Source: JABDJZ01 sp047619685
GTDB taxonomy: Bacteria > Bacteroidota > Rhodothermia > Rhodothermales > UBA10348
Assembly (NCBI GenBank): GCA_047619685.1
Contig: JBLHLC010000044.1
Location: 1 to 29,827, forward strand
DNA length: 29,827 nt
Direction of reading: 5' to 3'
Shown here: positions 14,990-23,333 of the stretch, piece by piece
Layout of the letters: each line of letters starts with the position of its first letter
How positions within the stretch are numbered: position 1 is the stretch's first letter
Made by a program: the position numbers and the translations under genes
Notes under the pieces: generated by a model
The model's input: only the letters and a program-made list of their open reading frames with translations
The model's database searches: none
Told to the model about the DNA's origin: nothing

Positions 14990-15598
14990 ATGACAAGCAC
15001 TCGAGCCACTCAAATTCTTGCCCTCGCCTTTCTCACGACACTCGGTGGTTGTGCCTCATCCGGCACCATGGGCTCCTGGAACGAGGGCGCCCCGTCACGG
15101 GGTGGTCTGACGGCCGGTGGGTGGACCAACTACACGCCGCCCGAGCCGGGCGTTTCGGACGCACCGACAACCCAGGCCGAACCTGACGGCGAAATCGCCG
15201 GCGCCTGCTATGTCAAGGCGCCCTCCATTCCCGGACCCTCTGAAGCCGTGCAAATCCTGAAACGCCCCGAGCGTCTGGTGACGGGTACCGACGTCGTCAT
15301 CCCCGCTGAGTATGTCACCGTAGACGTATTCGACGATAATGCGGAAGGATTCGCCTGGCTGCCGGCCATGTGCGACGAAGACCTCGATCGACACCTGATC
15401 GTACGGGTACAGGAAGCCCTGATTTCCCGTGGGTACGACATCGGCGCGGTAGACGGTATCGCGGGTGCAGCAACCAATGCCGGCCTGGAATACTACAAGC
15501 GCGACCACGGCTTCTATGGAGACGGCCTCACCTACCAGGTGCTCGAATCCCTTGGAGTGGATCCAAAGACCAGCGGACCGGCCTTCGCGTCGCGGTAG
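14990..15598 (+). CDS. Lipoprotein with peptidoglycan-binding-like domain
   Basis: 202 residues with a lipoprotein signal peptide (MTSTRATQILALAFL, lipobox LGGC, Cys21). A Pro/Gly/Thr-rich linker runs to about residue 70, followed by a region with two conserved-looking cysteines (GACYVKAP and PAMCDEDL) that could form a disulphide. Residues about 135-195 (VQEALISRGYDIGAVDGIAG ... LTYQVLESLGVD) fit a PG_binding_1-type three-helix domain, although the usual final LGV/T segment is the only strong motif. It likely tethers an envelope membrane to the cell wall. It converges on clpS with a 5-bp gap. Confidence 0.75.
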   Translation: MTSTRATQILALAFLTTLGGCASSGTMGSWNEGAPSRGGLTAGGWTNYTPPEPGVSDAPTTQAEPDGEIAGACYVKAPSIPGPSEAVQILKRPERLVTGTDVVIPAEYVTVDVFDDNAEGFAWLPAMCDEDLDRHLIVRVQEALISRGYDIGAVDGIAGAATNAGLEYYKRDHGFYGDGLTYQVLESLGVDPKTSGPAFASR

Positions 15599-15603
15599 GT
15601 CTG

Positions 15604-15912
15604 CTAGCCCCGGATTTCGGTCTGGAGTGCGATCTCGCGCAGAACAGTCTGGACTGAAAAACAGCCCTCAAACTCACCTGAGTGGACCGAGGCCTGTCCC
15701 TTGTTGTGCGCCTCAAGTGTCAGATGGGCGGCCTCCGAGACGTCTCGGCCGGTTGCCTTCATGACCTGTAGCACGACGTCATCAAACGAGTGCACGTGGT
15801 CATTGAACAGGATGACGTGCCAGGGCTCGTCCAGCGCCACCGCGACATCTACCGCTATCTGGTAGTCGGTATCGGTGTTTGCGTGGGCCAATATCTTCGA
15901 GCCGCGGAGCAT
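15604..15912 (-). CDS. clpS: ATP-dependent Clp protease adaptor ClpS
   Basis: 102 residues from the ATG at 15912. The ClpS core is clear: DEPWHVILFNDHVHSFDDVV, an N-degron-binding pocket segment, then VMKATGRDVSEAAHLTLEAH and the final VLREIALQTEI strand. ClpS delivers N-end-rule substrates to ClpAP. The open frame extends to 15984, but this would overlap purS; the chosen ATG shares one base with the purS stop (TGATG), a typical coupled junction. No clpA is in the window. Confidence 0.93.
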   Translation of the reverse strand: MLRGSKILAHANTDTDYQIAVDVAVALDEPWHVILFNDHVHSFDDVVLQVMKATGRDVSEAAHLTLEAHNKGQASVHSGEFEGCFSVQTVLREIALQTEIRG

Positions 15913-16172
15913 CACGCCGCTTCCATCGCGGAAACCCGGATGACGAAGTCCTCCATCACCTGATTGGCGAGCAGCTTCTCGCATGCTGACCGGGCCAGCG
16001 TACGGGCGCCCTCCTGGTCCGAGGCGTTTACCTGGAGCTCTACGTACTTCCCGACTCTGACATCCTCAATCCCCTCGAATCCCAGTTGGTCCAGGGCGTG
16101 CGCGGTGGCCTTGCCCTGTGGATCCAGGATGGAGCTGCGAAGCGTAATTTCAATGCCGACGTGAAAAAGCAT
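15912..16172 (-). CDS. purS: Phosphoribosylformylglycinamidine synthase subunit PurS
   Basis: 86 residues, the normal PurS size. Visible features are VGIEITLRSSILDPQGKATAHA near the N-terminus, LGFEGIEDVRVGKYVEL, and the C-terminal LLANQVMEDFVIRV. PurS bridges PurL and PurQ in the three-subunit FGAM synthase of purine synthesis. It is separated from purL and purQ here, lying between pssA (29 bp upstream) and clpS (overlapping). Confidence 0.92.
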   Translation of the reverse strand: MLFHVGIEITLRSSILDPQGKATAHALDQLGFEGIEDVRVGKYVELQVNASDQEGARTLARSACEKLLANQVMEDFVIRVSAMEAA

Positions 16173-16201
16173 AGCTGACCGGGTAGTTGTCTGAAATATA
16201 C

Positions 16202-17065
16202 CTACTGTTTGGACACGGCATCGACGGCGCCATCTTCATTCTCACCGTCTTCGCCCTCTCTTAGAGCGCGGGCGGCTTCGACAAACGCCCTGACCATCGC
16301 CATGGTGAGGTAGACGACGAATATCAGCAGAACGCCTTCCCGCGGCCTCACGATCATGACGATCATGGACGCTGCGTACATGAGCGCCTTGCGCGGCTCC
16401 CGCTTCAGCAAATCCGCAGAGGGGCGGGGCGGAGCCTCAAACCGGATCGGCGAAATCATCAGCACCGACAGGAAAACGACCAGGGGACCCAAAAACGCAA
16501 TCTGGGTGGTCTCAATCCCCGGTATGCCGTCCAGCCAGGCCGCATTCAGGATTATCGCCACAATCACCATGGCCTGCCCCGGAATTGGGAGCCCGATGAA
16601 GTCTGCCTTCTTCTGCCCGTCGAAGTTGACGTTGAAGCGGGCCAGGCGCACCGCGCCACAAATGGCCGGAAGGGCAGCAACGATCAGGCCCAGGGTCCCG
16701 AACTCACCCAACGCGTAGGCGTGCAGTAGAAACGACGGCGCAACGCCAAAGGACACAATGTCCGAGAGCGAGTCCAACTCGACCCCGAACAGGCTGTCCC
16801 CGTGGGTCAGGCGGGCCATCATCCCGTCAAGGACGTCGAAGAAGGCCGCCAATACAATCAGCCAGGCCGCATTCTCGAAACGTCCCTCGGACGCTTGAAT
16901 CAGCGACAAGAACCCGCTGAAGAGATTCATCAGCGTGAAGAAGGACGGCACCGCCGCGGGAGGCAGCCGCCTGCGGACGCGGGTACCCCGCTTGGCCCGG
17001 TACGTGCCGAGTCGGCGCCTGATGCTGCTCTGTTTTCCGCTTGGTTTTGCTCTACGTGACGTCAT
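16202..17065 (-). CDS. pssA: CDP-diacylglycerol-serine O-phosphatidyltransferase
   Basis: 287 residues with several membrane segments and the CDP-alcohol phosphatidyltransferase signature: Asp77 and Asp80, Gly81, Ala84-Arg85, Gly94, Asp98 and Asp102 within DVLDGMMARLTHGDSLFG and ELDSLSDIVSFG. It makes phosphatidylserine from CDP-diacylglycerol and serine in the inner membrane. A basic N-terminal tail (about 35 residues) and an acidic C-terminal tail flank the core. The ATG at 17065 overlaps the psd end by 14 bp, coupling the two consecutive steps of phosphatidylethanolamine synthesis. Confidence 0.95.
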   Translation of the reverse strand: MTSRRAKPSGKQSSIRRRLGTYRAKRGTRVRRRLPPAAVPSFFTLMNLFSGFLSLIQASEGRFENAAWLIVLAAFFDVLDGMMARLTHGDSLFGVELDSLSDIVSFGVAPSFLLHAYALGEFGTLGLIVAALPAICGAVRLARFNVNFDGQKKADFIGLPIPGQAMVIVAIILNAAWLDGIPGIETTQIAFLGPLVVFLSVLMISPIRFEAPPRPSADLLKREPRKALMYAASMIVMIVRPREGVLLIFVVYLTMAMVRAFVEAARALREGEDGENEDGAVDAVSKQ

Positions 17066-17765
17066 CGCCTGCTGATATCAGGTGCCCGAGGATGGTCTGC
17101 CCTCCCACCACCCGGTCTCCCACGCGGGCAAAGATCGGGATGTGTGGCGGGACAATAATGTCCATCCTGGAACCAAATTTTACGATTCCAAAACGCTCGC
17201 CTGCGGCCAGCGAATCACCCACGGACACGTGGTAGACGATTCGGCGTGCCACGGCTCCGGCAATCTGCTTGAACAGCACCTTGGTGCCGGTTTCGTGAAG
17301 CAGGCCCAGCTGGGATCGCTCATTTTTTTCGCTCGCTTTCGGATGCCAGGCCACCAGGTAGTCGCCCGAGACGTACTGATCGAATTCGATCACTCCAGCC
17401 GCGGGGGAACGATTAACGTGGACGTTCAACGGCGAGAGGAAGACGGAAATCCGTTTTGACGGGCCTTTCAGGTATAACGGCTCGTCCTCCAGAACGATCT
17501 CCACGACCTTGCCGTCGGCGGGAGCCAGCAGGAGCTGGTCCGCGTGATCCGGGGCCGTGCGCTGTGGATCCCGGAAGAACCACAGAACCAGGCCGAAAAC
17601 GACTATCCCCAGGACAGCGCCGACCACAATTCCAATGCTCCCAAACTGCCAGCCAAGTGCCGCGAGTGCGACTCCGATGACGGCGGAGCCCGCAATCAGC
17701 CCGTATCCCTCTTTTGCGAACATTCGGTTCTGAAATTCAATCTGGTGTGCAAGCGGATTCTCCAC
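17052..17765 (-). CDS. psd: Phosphatidylserine decarboxylase proenzyme (short form)
   Basis: 237 residues. A membrane-associated N-terminus with two hydrophobic segments (about 22-63) precedes the PSD domain: FFRDPQRT, APADGKVVE (Asp84), VFLSPLNVHVNRSP (His116), and KFGSRMDIIVP, where self-cleavage between Gly198 and Ser199 would create the pyruvoyl group. This is the compact PSD type found in Bacteroidota and others. It converts phosphatidylserine to phosphatidylethanolamine. The start is a GTG at 17765 directly after an AGGGGA-like tract. It is divergent from mtaB over 61 bp. Confidence 0.95.
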   Translation of the reverse strand: MENPLAHQIEFQNRMFAKEGYGLIAGSAVIGVALAALGWQFGSIGIVVGAVLGIVVFGLVLWFFRDPQRTAPDHADQLLLAPADGKVVEIVLEDEPLYLKGPSKRISVFLSPLNVHVNRSPAAGVIEFDQYVSGDYLVAWHPKASEKNERSQLGLLHETGTKVLFKQIAGAVARRIVYHVSVGDSLAAGERFGIVKFGSRMDIIVPPHIPIFARVGDRVVGGQTILGHLISAGDDVT

Positions 17766-17826
17766 TCCCCTTGATGAACACGACTGTACCTCTTTCGTTG
17801 CACGCAGGCCTCGAGACGGATTCCCA

Positions 17827-19137
17827 ATGCGCGTAGCTCTTCACACCCTCGGCTGTAAGCTGAATTTTGCTGACACCGGTTCCATCGGACGCGCCTTTCA
17901 GGAGCGCGGGTTCGAGACCGTTGCGTTCGGTCAGAAGGCTGAGGTTTCGGTCATCAACACGTGCACGGTGACGGAAGAGGCCGAGAGGAAATGCCGTCAG
18001 GCCATTCGCAAGGCCGTTCGCGCCAACCCGGAGACGTACGTGATCGTGACGGGTTGTTACGCGCAACTCCGGCCAGAGGAAATAGCGGCCATAGAGGGCG
18101 TTGATCTGGTGCTGGGAACGGCGGAGAAGAACCAGCTTTTTGCCTACACGGACGCGTTCACCAAGTCGGAGCGCACGCAGGTGCATGTCTCGTGCATCGA
18201 CGAGGCCATCGACTTTGGGCCTTCGTCCGACGCTGGAGACAGGACGCGGGCATTTCTCAAGGTCCAGGACGGCTGTGACTACTCATGCTCGTTCTGCACG
18301 ATACCCGCGGCTCGGGGCAAGAGCAGGTCACACACCATCACCGGTGCCGCGGCCCAGGCAACGGCCATAGGCGAGGCTGGCTTCTCCGAAATAGTCCTCA
18401 GTGGCGTAAACATTGGCCTTTTCGGACAGGACACGGGCGAAGGGCTGCTGGCGCTTTTCGAGCGGCTGGATGCCGTACAGGCCATCGATCGTTTCCGGAT
18501 CTCGTCCATCGAGCCAAACCTGCTGACCAACGAAATAATCCACTTCGTGGCAGCGTCCCGCGCTTTTCAGCCTCATTTCCACATCCCTCTTCAAAGTGGG
18601 GATGATGAGGTGTTGGCCGCCATGCGGAGGCGGTATCGCCGGCACGTGTACCGGGAGCGCATCGAACATATTCGCAGCAAGATGCCCGACGCCTGCATTG
18701 GCGCGGACGTCATCGTGGGGTTTCCGAACGAGACCGACGCCCGATTCCAAAACACGGTTGAATTTCTCGAGGCCCTGAACCTCTCCTATCTCCATGTTTT
18801 CACGTATTCGGAACGGCCGGGCACGCAGGCCATGGATCGCTTCGGGACCGACGTCGTGGACCGGGCCGTTCGGTCGCAGAGGAATCGGGCGCTACGCATG
18901 TTGTCCGCTCGAAAGACGCAGGCCTTCTACGCCTCGCAATTGGGGAGCGTGCGGCCGGTATTGTGGGAAAGATTCAGCGCGGACAGGCAACAGGGTTTCA
19001 CCGACAATTACGTCCGCGTCACCAGGCAGTCCGTTGCCGGGACGCAGGGCGTCACGGAAGATCTCCTGCTGACCGGGATAGCGGATGACGGGTCCGTGCA
19101 AGTGACTGAGCCCGGACTTGCGGTGATTCCGGGCTGA
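17827..19137 (+). CDS. mtaB: tRNA t6A37 methylthiotransferase MtaB
   Basis: 436 residues. The N-terminal methylthiotransferase domain has cluster cysteines Cys10 (HTLGCKLNFADT), Cys46 (INTCTVTEEAE) and Cys77 (VTGCYAQ). The radical SAM domain has Cys150, Cys154 and Cys157 (GCDYSCSFCTIPAARG), then LSGVNIGLFG and PLQSGDDEVLAAMRRRY, ending with a TRAM-like domain. TLGCKLN rather than TYGCQMN favours MtaB over MiaB. It adds a methylthio group to t6A at position 37 of ANN-decoding tRNAs. It lies 43 bp before the sigma factor and may or may not share its transcript. Confidence 0.95.
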   Translation: MRVALHTLGCKLNFADTGSIGRAFQERGFETVAFGQKAEVSVINTCTVTEEAERKCRQAIRKAVRANPETYVIVTGCYAQLRPEEIAAIEGVDLVLGTAEKNQLFAYTDAFTKSERTQVHVSCIDEAIDFGPSSDAGDRTRAFLKVQDGCDYSCSFCTIPAARGKSRSHTITGAAAQATAIGEAGFSEIVLSGVNIGLFGQDTGEGLLALFERLDAVQAIDRFRISSIEPNLLTNEIIHFVAASRAFQPHFHIPLQSGDDEVLAAMRRRYRRHVYRERIEHIRSKMPDACIGADVIVGFPNETDARFQNTVEFLEALNLSYLHVFTYSERPGTQAMDRFGTDVVDRAVRSQRNRALRMLSARKTQAFYASQLGSVRPVLWERFSADRQQGFTDNYVRVTRQSVAGTQGVTEDLLLTGIADDGSVQVTEPGLAVIPG

Positions 19138-19180
19138 CTCAGGAATGAACGCCTGACATCGGTTGTCTAACTCCTTGAAC

Positions 19181-19726
19181 ATGGCTGACGACGCGCTTGA
19201 AGGAGTAAGAGCTGGAGATCCTGCCGCATGGCGGGCCTTTGTCCAGCAGCATGAGGGCGTCGTCGCCGCGACTGTCATCGGCATGGTGGGACGTGGTCCG
19301 GATGCAGAAGACATTGGCCAGGAGGTGTTCGTCAGGTTTTTCAAGCAGGCAAAACATTTCCGCGGCGACTCCAGCGTGACCACATACCTCACCAAATCGG
19401 CCATAAACCTCTCTCTCAATGCCATCAGGCGGCGAGGGCGGATGCGGCGATGGTTCTCGGGCCCCGCCGAGGATGTCTACACGGCCAGTGGCCCATCGCC
19501 AGCGGACGATGTCGAGTCGCTGGACCTGGGCGCCCGGGTGGGCAATGCCATCCGGCAGCTGCGGCCTGAATACCGCGCCGTGGTCGTCCTGCGTCTGGTT
19601 CGAGAACTCTCCACCAAGGAGGCCGCGGACGTGCTCGGTGTCCCCCCCGGAACCGTCATGTCTCGGCTGGCTCGAGGACAAAAAGCACTGCGCGACATGT
19701 TGAAGGGTGAGGTGGACCATGAGTGA
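19181..19726 (+). CDS. ECF-type RNA polymerase sigma factor
   Basis: 181 residues from the ATG at 19181 (a TTG at 19163 would add six residues). Sigma region 2 is seen in DAEDIGQEVFVRFFKQAKHF and the following TYLTKSAINLSLNAIRRR; region 4 in LRPEYRAVVVLRLVRELSTKEAADVLGVPPGTVMSRLARGQKAL (adjacent stretches), the helix-turn-helix that reads the -35 element. It directly precedes a FecR-like gene with an 8-bp overlap, so it is a FecI-type sigma regulated through the membrane. Predicted targets are the genes downstream, though no promoter motif was identified. Confidence 0.94.
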   Translation: MADDALEGVRAGDPAAWRAFVQQHEGVVAATVIGMVGRGPDAEDIGQEVFVRFFKQAKHFRGDSSVTTYLTKSAINLSLNAIRRRGRMRRWFSGPAEDVYTASGPSPADDVESLDLGARVGNAIRQLRPEYRAVVVLRLVRELSTKEAADVLGVPPGTVMSRLARGQKALRDMLKGEVDHE

Positions 19727-20639
19727 GCATCTCGACCAGAACGAGCTTGATGCCCGAATCGCAGTGGCGGCGCGGGATGGTGCGGCCAGCGGCTTCGGCC
19801 CCGCATTTGCCGTTCGCACGGTGGAATTGGCCCTGGAGGCGCAGCGCGTCTTGGGCCGCCCGGACCGTCGGGGGCTTCTTGATCGTCAACCGCGCAGACA
19901 CGGAGTGGGCGCACGCTCCTTGGGCTTGCTGCGTCCTGCGCTTATGCTGGCCACAGTTGTCGTACTGCTCGTGGCCTTCAATTGGGGTCGGACCCGGGAG
20001 TTTAGTGCCCCCCTTGCCGCTTCGGCTGTCACCACACTTTCGGACGGCACCGAAATCACGCTGCAGGCCGGCAGTCGTCTTACGTACAAGTCATTCCGAT
20101 TCCGAATGTCCCGCCAGGTTTCGCTGGTTGGCGAGGCCTACTTCGCTGTCGCGCATTCCGGGGAGACATTCGTGGTCCATACCTTCAACTCGGACGTGGT
20201 GGTCACCGGGACCCGGTTCAATGTCTGGTCCTGGCCGGAGGCGTTGCAGGCCAAGACCAGAGTCTCCCTGGAAGAAGGCGGGGTGCGCATTGAGCAACCG
20301 GCCGGCGGTTCGCTGAACCTGACTCCCGGGCAGAGTGCACTGATCCTGGACGGCGCTTCCGCCCTGGACGAACGCCTCTCCGTCTCCGATGCCGTGTCAT
20401 GGAGGTCCGGCGGACTGGCCTTTGTGGAGACCCCCCTCAGGGACGCCCTGGACGAACTGGAACGACGCTTTAATGTCCGGTTACTTTCTGATGCCGCCAT
20501 TTCGGGGCGCCTGACAACCTATGTGGACCCGCAGACCCGGGAACTGACCGATGTGCTGGACGCCATCTGTTTCGCTCTCGACCTCCGCTTTCGCCCAATT
20601 CAAAACGGCTTTCGCATCGAAAGCGCCAACTCACAATGA
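19719..20639 (+). CDS. FecR-like transmembrane regulator with C-terminal STN-like domain
   Basis: 306 residues from the ATG at 19719 (the GTG at 19707 lies further inside the sigma gene). A short N-terminal cytoplasmic part (about 1-62) would contact the sigma factor; it does not obviously match the usual FecR N-terminal domain. One membrane helix follows (about 66-87, LMLATVVVLLVAFNW). The periplasmic FecR domain includes GSRLTYKSF, SLVGEAYFAVAH, FVVHTFNSDVVVTGTRFNV and LTPGQSALI. The C-terminal about 80 residues (FVETPLRDALDELERRFNV ... CFALDLRFR) match the DUF4974/STN-like domain typical of Bacteroidota FecR. It relays receptor occupancy to the ECF sigma. It overlaps the next gene by four bases (ATGA). 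Confidence 0.92.
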   Translation: MSEHLDQNELDARIAVAARDGAASGFGPAFAVRTVELALEAQRVLGRPDRRGLLDRQPRRHGVGARSLGLLRPALMLATVVVLLVAFNWGRTREFSAPLAASAVTTLSDGTEITLQAGSRLTYKSFRFRMSRQVSLVGEAYFAVAHSGETFVVHTFNSDVVVTGTRFNVWSWPEALQAKTRVSLEEGGVRIEQPAGGSLNLTPGQSALILDGASALDERLSVSDAVSWRSGGLAFVETPLRDALDELERRFNVRLLSDAAISGRLTTYVDPQTRELTDVLDAICFALDLRFRPIQNGFRIESANSQ

Positions 20640-21415
20640 GACCTCTTTTTCTTCTTTTCCTGGGCGGTCTGATCACCGGATGTGCGCTCACGGGCCCCGA
20701 GTCGAACGCCGAATTGACTGACCTCGACGAAGCACGGGAGCGCTGGGAGCAGTGGGGACTCGACGACTACGACATCGATCTGACGCGCAGTTGCTTCTGT
20801 ATCGGAGCCGGTGCGATGACGGTTCTTGTCCGTGACGACACCGTCGCGGCCGTCCTGCAGCAGGACAGTCCGTGGAGCTTCGATCAGGGCTGGTGGCAGT
20901 ACATCCCGACCGTTGATGGCCTCTTCGATCTTGCAGAGGAGGCTCAGAAGGACGCGTTCCGGGTCGACATCACGTTTTCTCAGACGCACGGATATCCGGT
21001 TGAGATCTCCATCGACTGGATCGAAAACGCCGTAGACGATGAGATCTCCTATTCCGTGAGCGGCATCGACGCCTCTCCAGACACCGAAATCCTTCGGATG
21101 GCCGTCGATGACCTGGCCACGCTTTCCGGAGGCCAGACGATCAGTTTTGACGGTGTTTCGGAGGATAGCCGGTGCCCCCACGACGCCGACTGCATCTGGG
21201 CAGGACGGGCCGTCATCGACCTCACTTTAGGAAGCGGCATAGACACCCGGACGATCTCCCTCACGCAGGGAGACCTGGTGGAAGGAGACTCCGATTCGGC
21301 GTCCCTATTCGGCGTGACCGTCACCCTTGTGGACGTGTCACCCTATCCCGCCGAGGCGGGCACACCCATCGGTACCGGGGAATACCACATCCAACTAATT
21401 GTGGAATCGGACTGA
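20636..21415 (+). CDS. DUF6174-like lipoprotein
   Basis: 259 residues with a lipoprotein signal (MRPLFLLFLGGLITGC, Cys16). Residues about 30-145 resemble DUF6174: ERWEQWGLDDYDIDLTRSC, FCIGAGAMTVLVRDD, TVDGLFDLAEEAQ, and the diagnostic GYPVEISIDWIENAVDDEIS. A second C-terminal segment (about 165-258) contains EDSRCPHDADCIWAGRA and ends in beta-strand-rich sequence; this EDSRCP...CIWAG arrangement occurs in other uncharacterised secreted proteins. Function is unknown. Its ATGA overlap with the FecR gene places it firmly in the signalling operon, so it could modulate FecR or receptor activity at the membrane (inference). Confidence 0.82.
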   Translation: MRPLFLLFLGGLITGCALTGPESNAELTDLDEARERWEQWGLDDYDIDLTRSCFCIGAGAMTVLVRDDTVAAVLQQDSPWSFDQGWWQYIPTVDGLFDLAEEAQKDAFRVDITFSQTHGYPVEISIDWIENAVDDEISYSVSGIDASPDTEILRMAVDDLATLSGGQTISFDGVSEDSRCPHDADCIWAGRAVIDLTLGSGIDTRTISLTQGDLVEGDSDSASLFGVTVTLVDVSPYPAEAGTPIGTGEYHIQLIVESD

Positions 21416-21461
21416 CCGGACTGCGGCACCCTCCTCTCCCCTTTAACGAGCTTTGAATCCC

Positions 21462-23333
21462 ATGAATTTAACACTCGCCCCATACCCAAAAGCGGGGCTT
21501 CTCTGCGCCCTGGCGCTTGGCATATCCGGGCTCGCTCAGACCTCCGAGGCCCAGTACTACGGCTACAATCCGGGGACACTTCAGAAGGGATTTGAGAGCG
21601 CGGACTTCTTTTTTAACTCCACCCATCTGAATCCGTTTGGGTTGGACGGATTTGGTCCGGCCGCCGCCGGCGTCATCCGGCATCCATTGCTTGACCTCCA
21701 GCTTTCGCCCTCCCTCCTGGGCCGCGACTCCACGCGCACAACGTTTGGGTACATAGACTTTCGGAGCTCCAAGAGGCAGGAGTCCCCTCAGGACTACATC
21801 TACCCCTATTTCCTGGAGGGTGATGTACGGGCGACGTCGAGCGAGACGGGCTTGTCCGGCGCTTCCTACTACAACGACCGCGGCTATTACCAGTCCAGTT
21901 ACAGGCCGGCCGAACCACTCCTGTCCGCGGCGGTCATCAGCAAGCTGGCGCCGGTTCTGCTCCCGCGCCTCACGGGCGGCATCACGTACAGCCTGATTGC
22001 CGACGACCAGTCGTATTACGACGTACCACAGAATCTCTATCGGAATCTGGACCTGGCCAATGCGTCGGCGGAGGCGGACGTTCCAATAACGGACATCTAC
22101 TCTGGAGCAGACCAGATGCACACCATCGGTCACTTCCCGGCCCTTTTTGCTTCTTACGAACTGAGTTCCCGTTGGCGATTGGGTGCGCGCGTGAGTTTCG
22201 CCGTTTTCGACCGGGATGGGGAGTACGGAAACACCTTCGACCAGAGCTATTTTGGGCAACGGGACGTCTCGATATCTTCCGAGTTCGAGGAGCGCTCGCA
22301 GCGATACCGTCACACCGATATTTCCATCGGAATTGACGGGACATTGTCTCCCGACGTTGTCATCGGGGGCTCTCTGGGCCGCCTATCCGGGACTGCGGAT
22401 CAGTTTGCAGGCGGGTTCTCCCGCTACGCCAACCAGAGCGGAAATGTGGCGGGGGGCGGGACTGAGGGATACGTTTTTGACTCGGGAGCCGCGAACCAAA
22501 CCGACCTTTCCAGAACCGGCACCTCTACCTACCTCACCGCATTCGTCACGCGGCGCCTGGACGAAGACCGAATCCTGAACATCTCTTATCGTGGGGCATG
22601 GCAGGCCGTGGACATGGAAGGGCAATCATCCCTGGCTGATTCCTCCTTCTCGATAAGTCAGAACGGGCAAACCAACTACGACTACTACAATCGATACAAC
22701 GCCGAATTTTTTGATGAGCGGACCGGCTCCGGCAAACAAGACGGCACCAACCACCGCATTTCAGTCGGGCTGGATTGGCGCATTGTGCCCAAGATTCGGC
22801 TGGTGATCGGTGCGGTGGGCAATCACACCACGCAGACAACGTTCACGACCGAGTCAGTGGTTTCTTCTCGGCTCTATGACTACGAAGACCGGCGGCAGAC
22901 TCCGGACGATGAGCAGGATGAACACTACCGGGAATCCCTTTCCGAAGTGAAGAATGTCGAGTGGAGCTTCTCCAGTCGCCGATCGTCGGTTCAGATTCCA
23001 GTCATCCTCCGGTACGAGTTTAACGAGCACTTTGAGTTCACGGCCGGGGTGACACGGAGAATGGAGGACAGACGGGTGCGAGACGTGACCTTGGCGTTGA
23101 TCACCCTGCGCACTGAAGAGGTCAACGGCGTGGAGGCCGTCCGCGGAAACTTCGGTGAGCGATTCAGACAGCCGACGGAGTTTGCCAACGAGGTGTCCAC
23201 CAGTGGTATTCTTGGACTGACCGCTCGCCCTTCGCTGCGGTTCGATATTCAGCTCCTGGTTTCGCCAAAATGGTCCAACCGGTTCGATACCCGACGGACC
23301 CAATGGTGGCTCGGATTTCAATTTCGCCCTTGA
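21462..23333 (+). CDS. Predicted large outer-membrane beta-barrel, unknown family
   Basis: About 623 residues from the ATG at 21462 (a TTG nine bases upstream is possible). A signal peptide ends near TSEAQYYGY. The mature protein is rich in alternating polar/hydrophobic stretches with many Tyr, Ser, Arg and Gly, and ends in aromatic strand-like sequence (TQWWLGFQFRP), all typical of an outer-membrane beta-barrel. I recognise no TonB-dependent plug, SusD or OmpA domain. The N-terminal region (YNPGTLQKGFESADFFFNS, HLNPFGLDGFGPAAAGVI) looks like a conserved family start. Its 31-bp overlap with the receptor gene suggests they function together, perhaps as a paired outer-membrane complex (inference). 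Confidence 0.75.
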   Translation: MNLTLAPYPKAGLLCALALGISGLAQTSEAQYYGYNPGTLQKGFESADFFFNSTHLNPFGLDGFGPAAAGVIRHPLLDLQLSPSLLGRDSTRTTFGYIDFRSSKRQESPQDYIYPYFLEGDVRATSSETGLSGASYYNDRGYYQSSYRPAEPLLSAAVISKLAPVLLPRLTGGITYSLIADDQSYYDVPQNLYRNLDLANASAEADVPITDIYSGADQMHTIGHFPALFASYELSSRWRLGARVSFAVFDRDGEYGNTFDQSYFGQRDVSISSEFEERSQRYRHTDISIGIDGTLSPDVVIGGSLGRLSGTADQFAGGFSRYANQSGNVAGGGTEGYVFDSGAANQTDLSRTGTSTYLTAFVTRRLDEDRILNISYRGAWQAVDMEGQSSLADSSFSISQNGQTNYDYYNRYNAEFFDERTGSGKQDGTNHRISVGLDWRIVPKIRLVIGAVGNHTTQTTFTTESVVSSRLYDYEDRRQTPDDEQDEHYRESLSEVKNVEWSFSSRRSSVQIPVILRYEFNEHFEFTAGVTRRMEDRRVRDVTLALITLRTEEVNGVEAVRGNFGERFRQPTEFANEVSTSGILGLTARPSLRFDIQLLVSPKWSNRFDTRRTQWWLGFQFRP

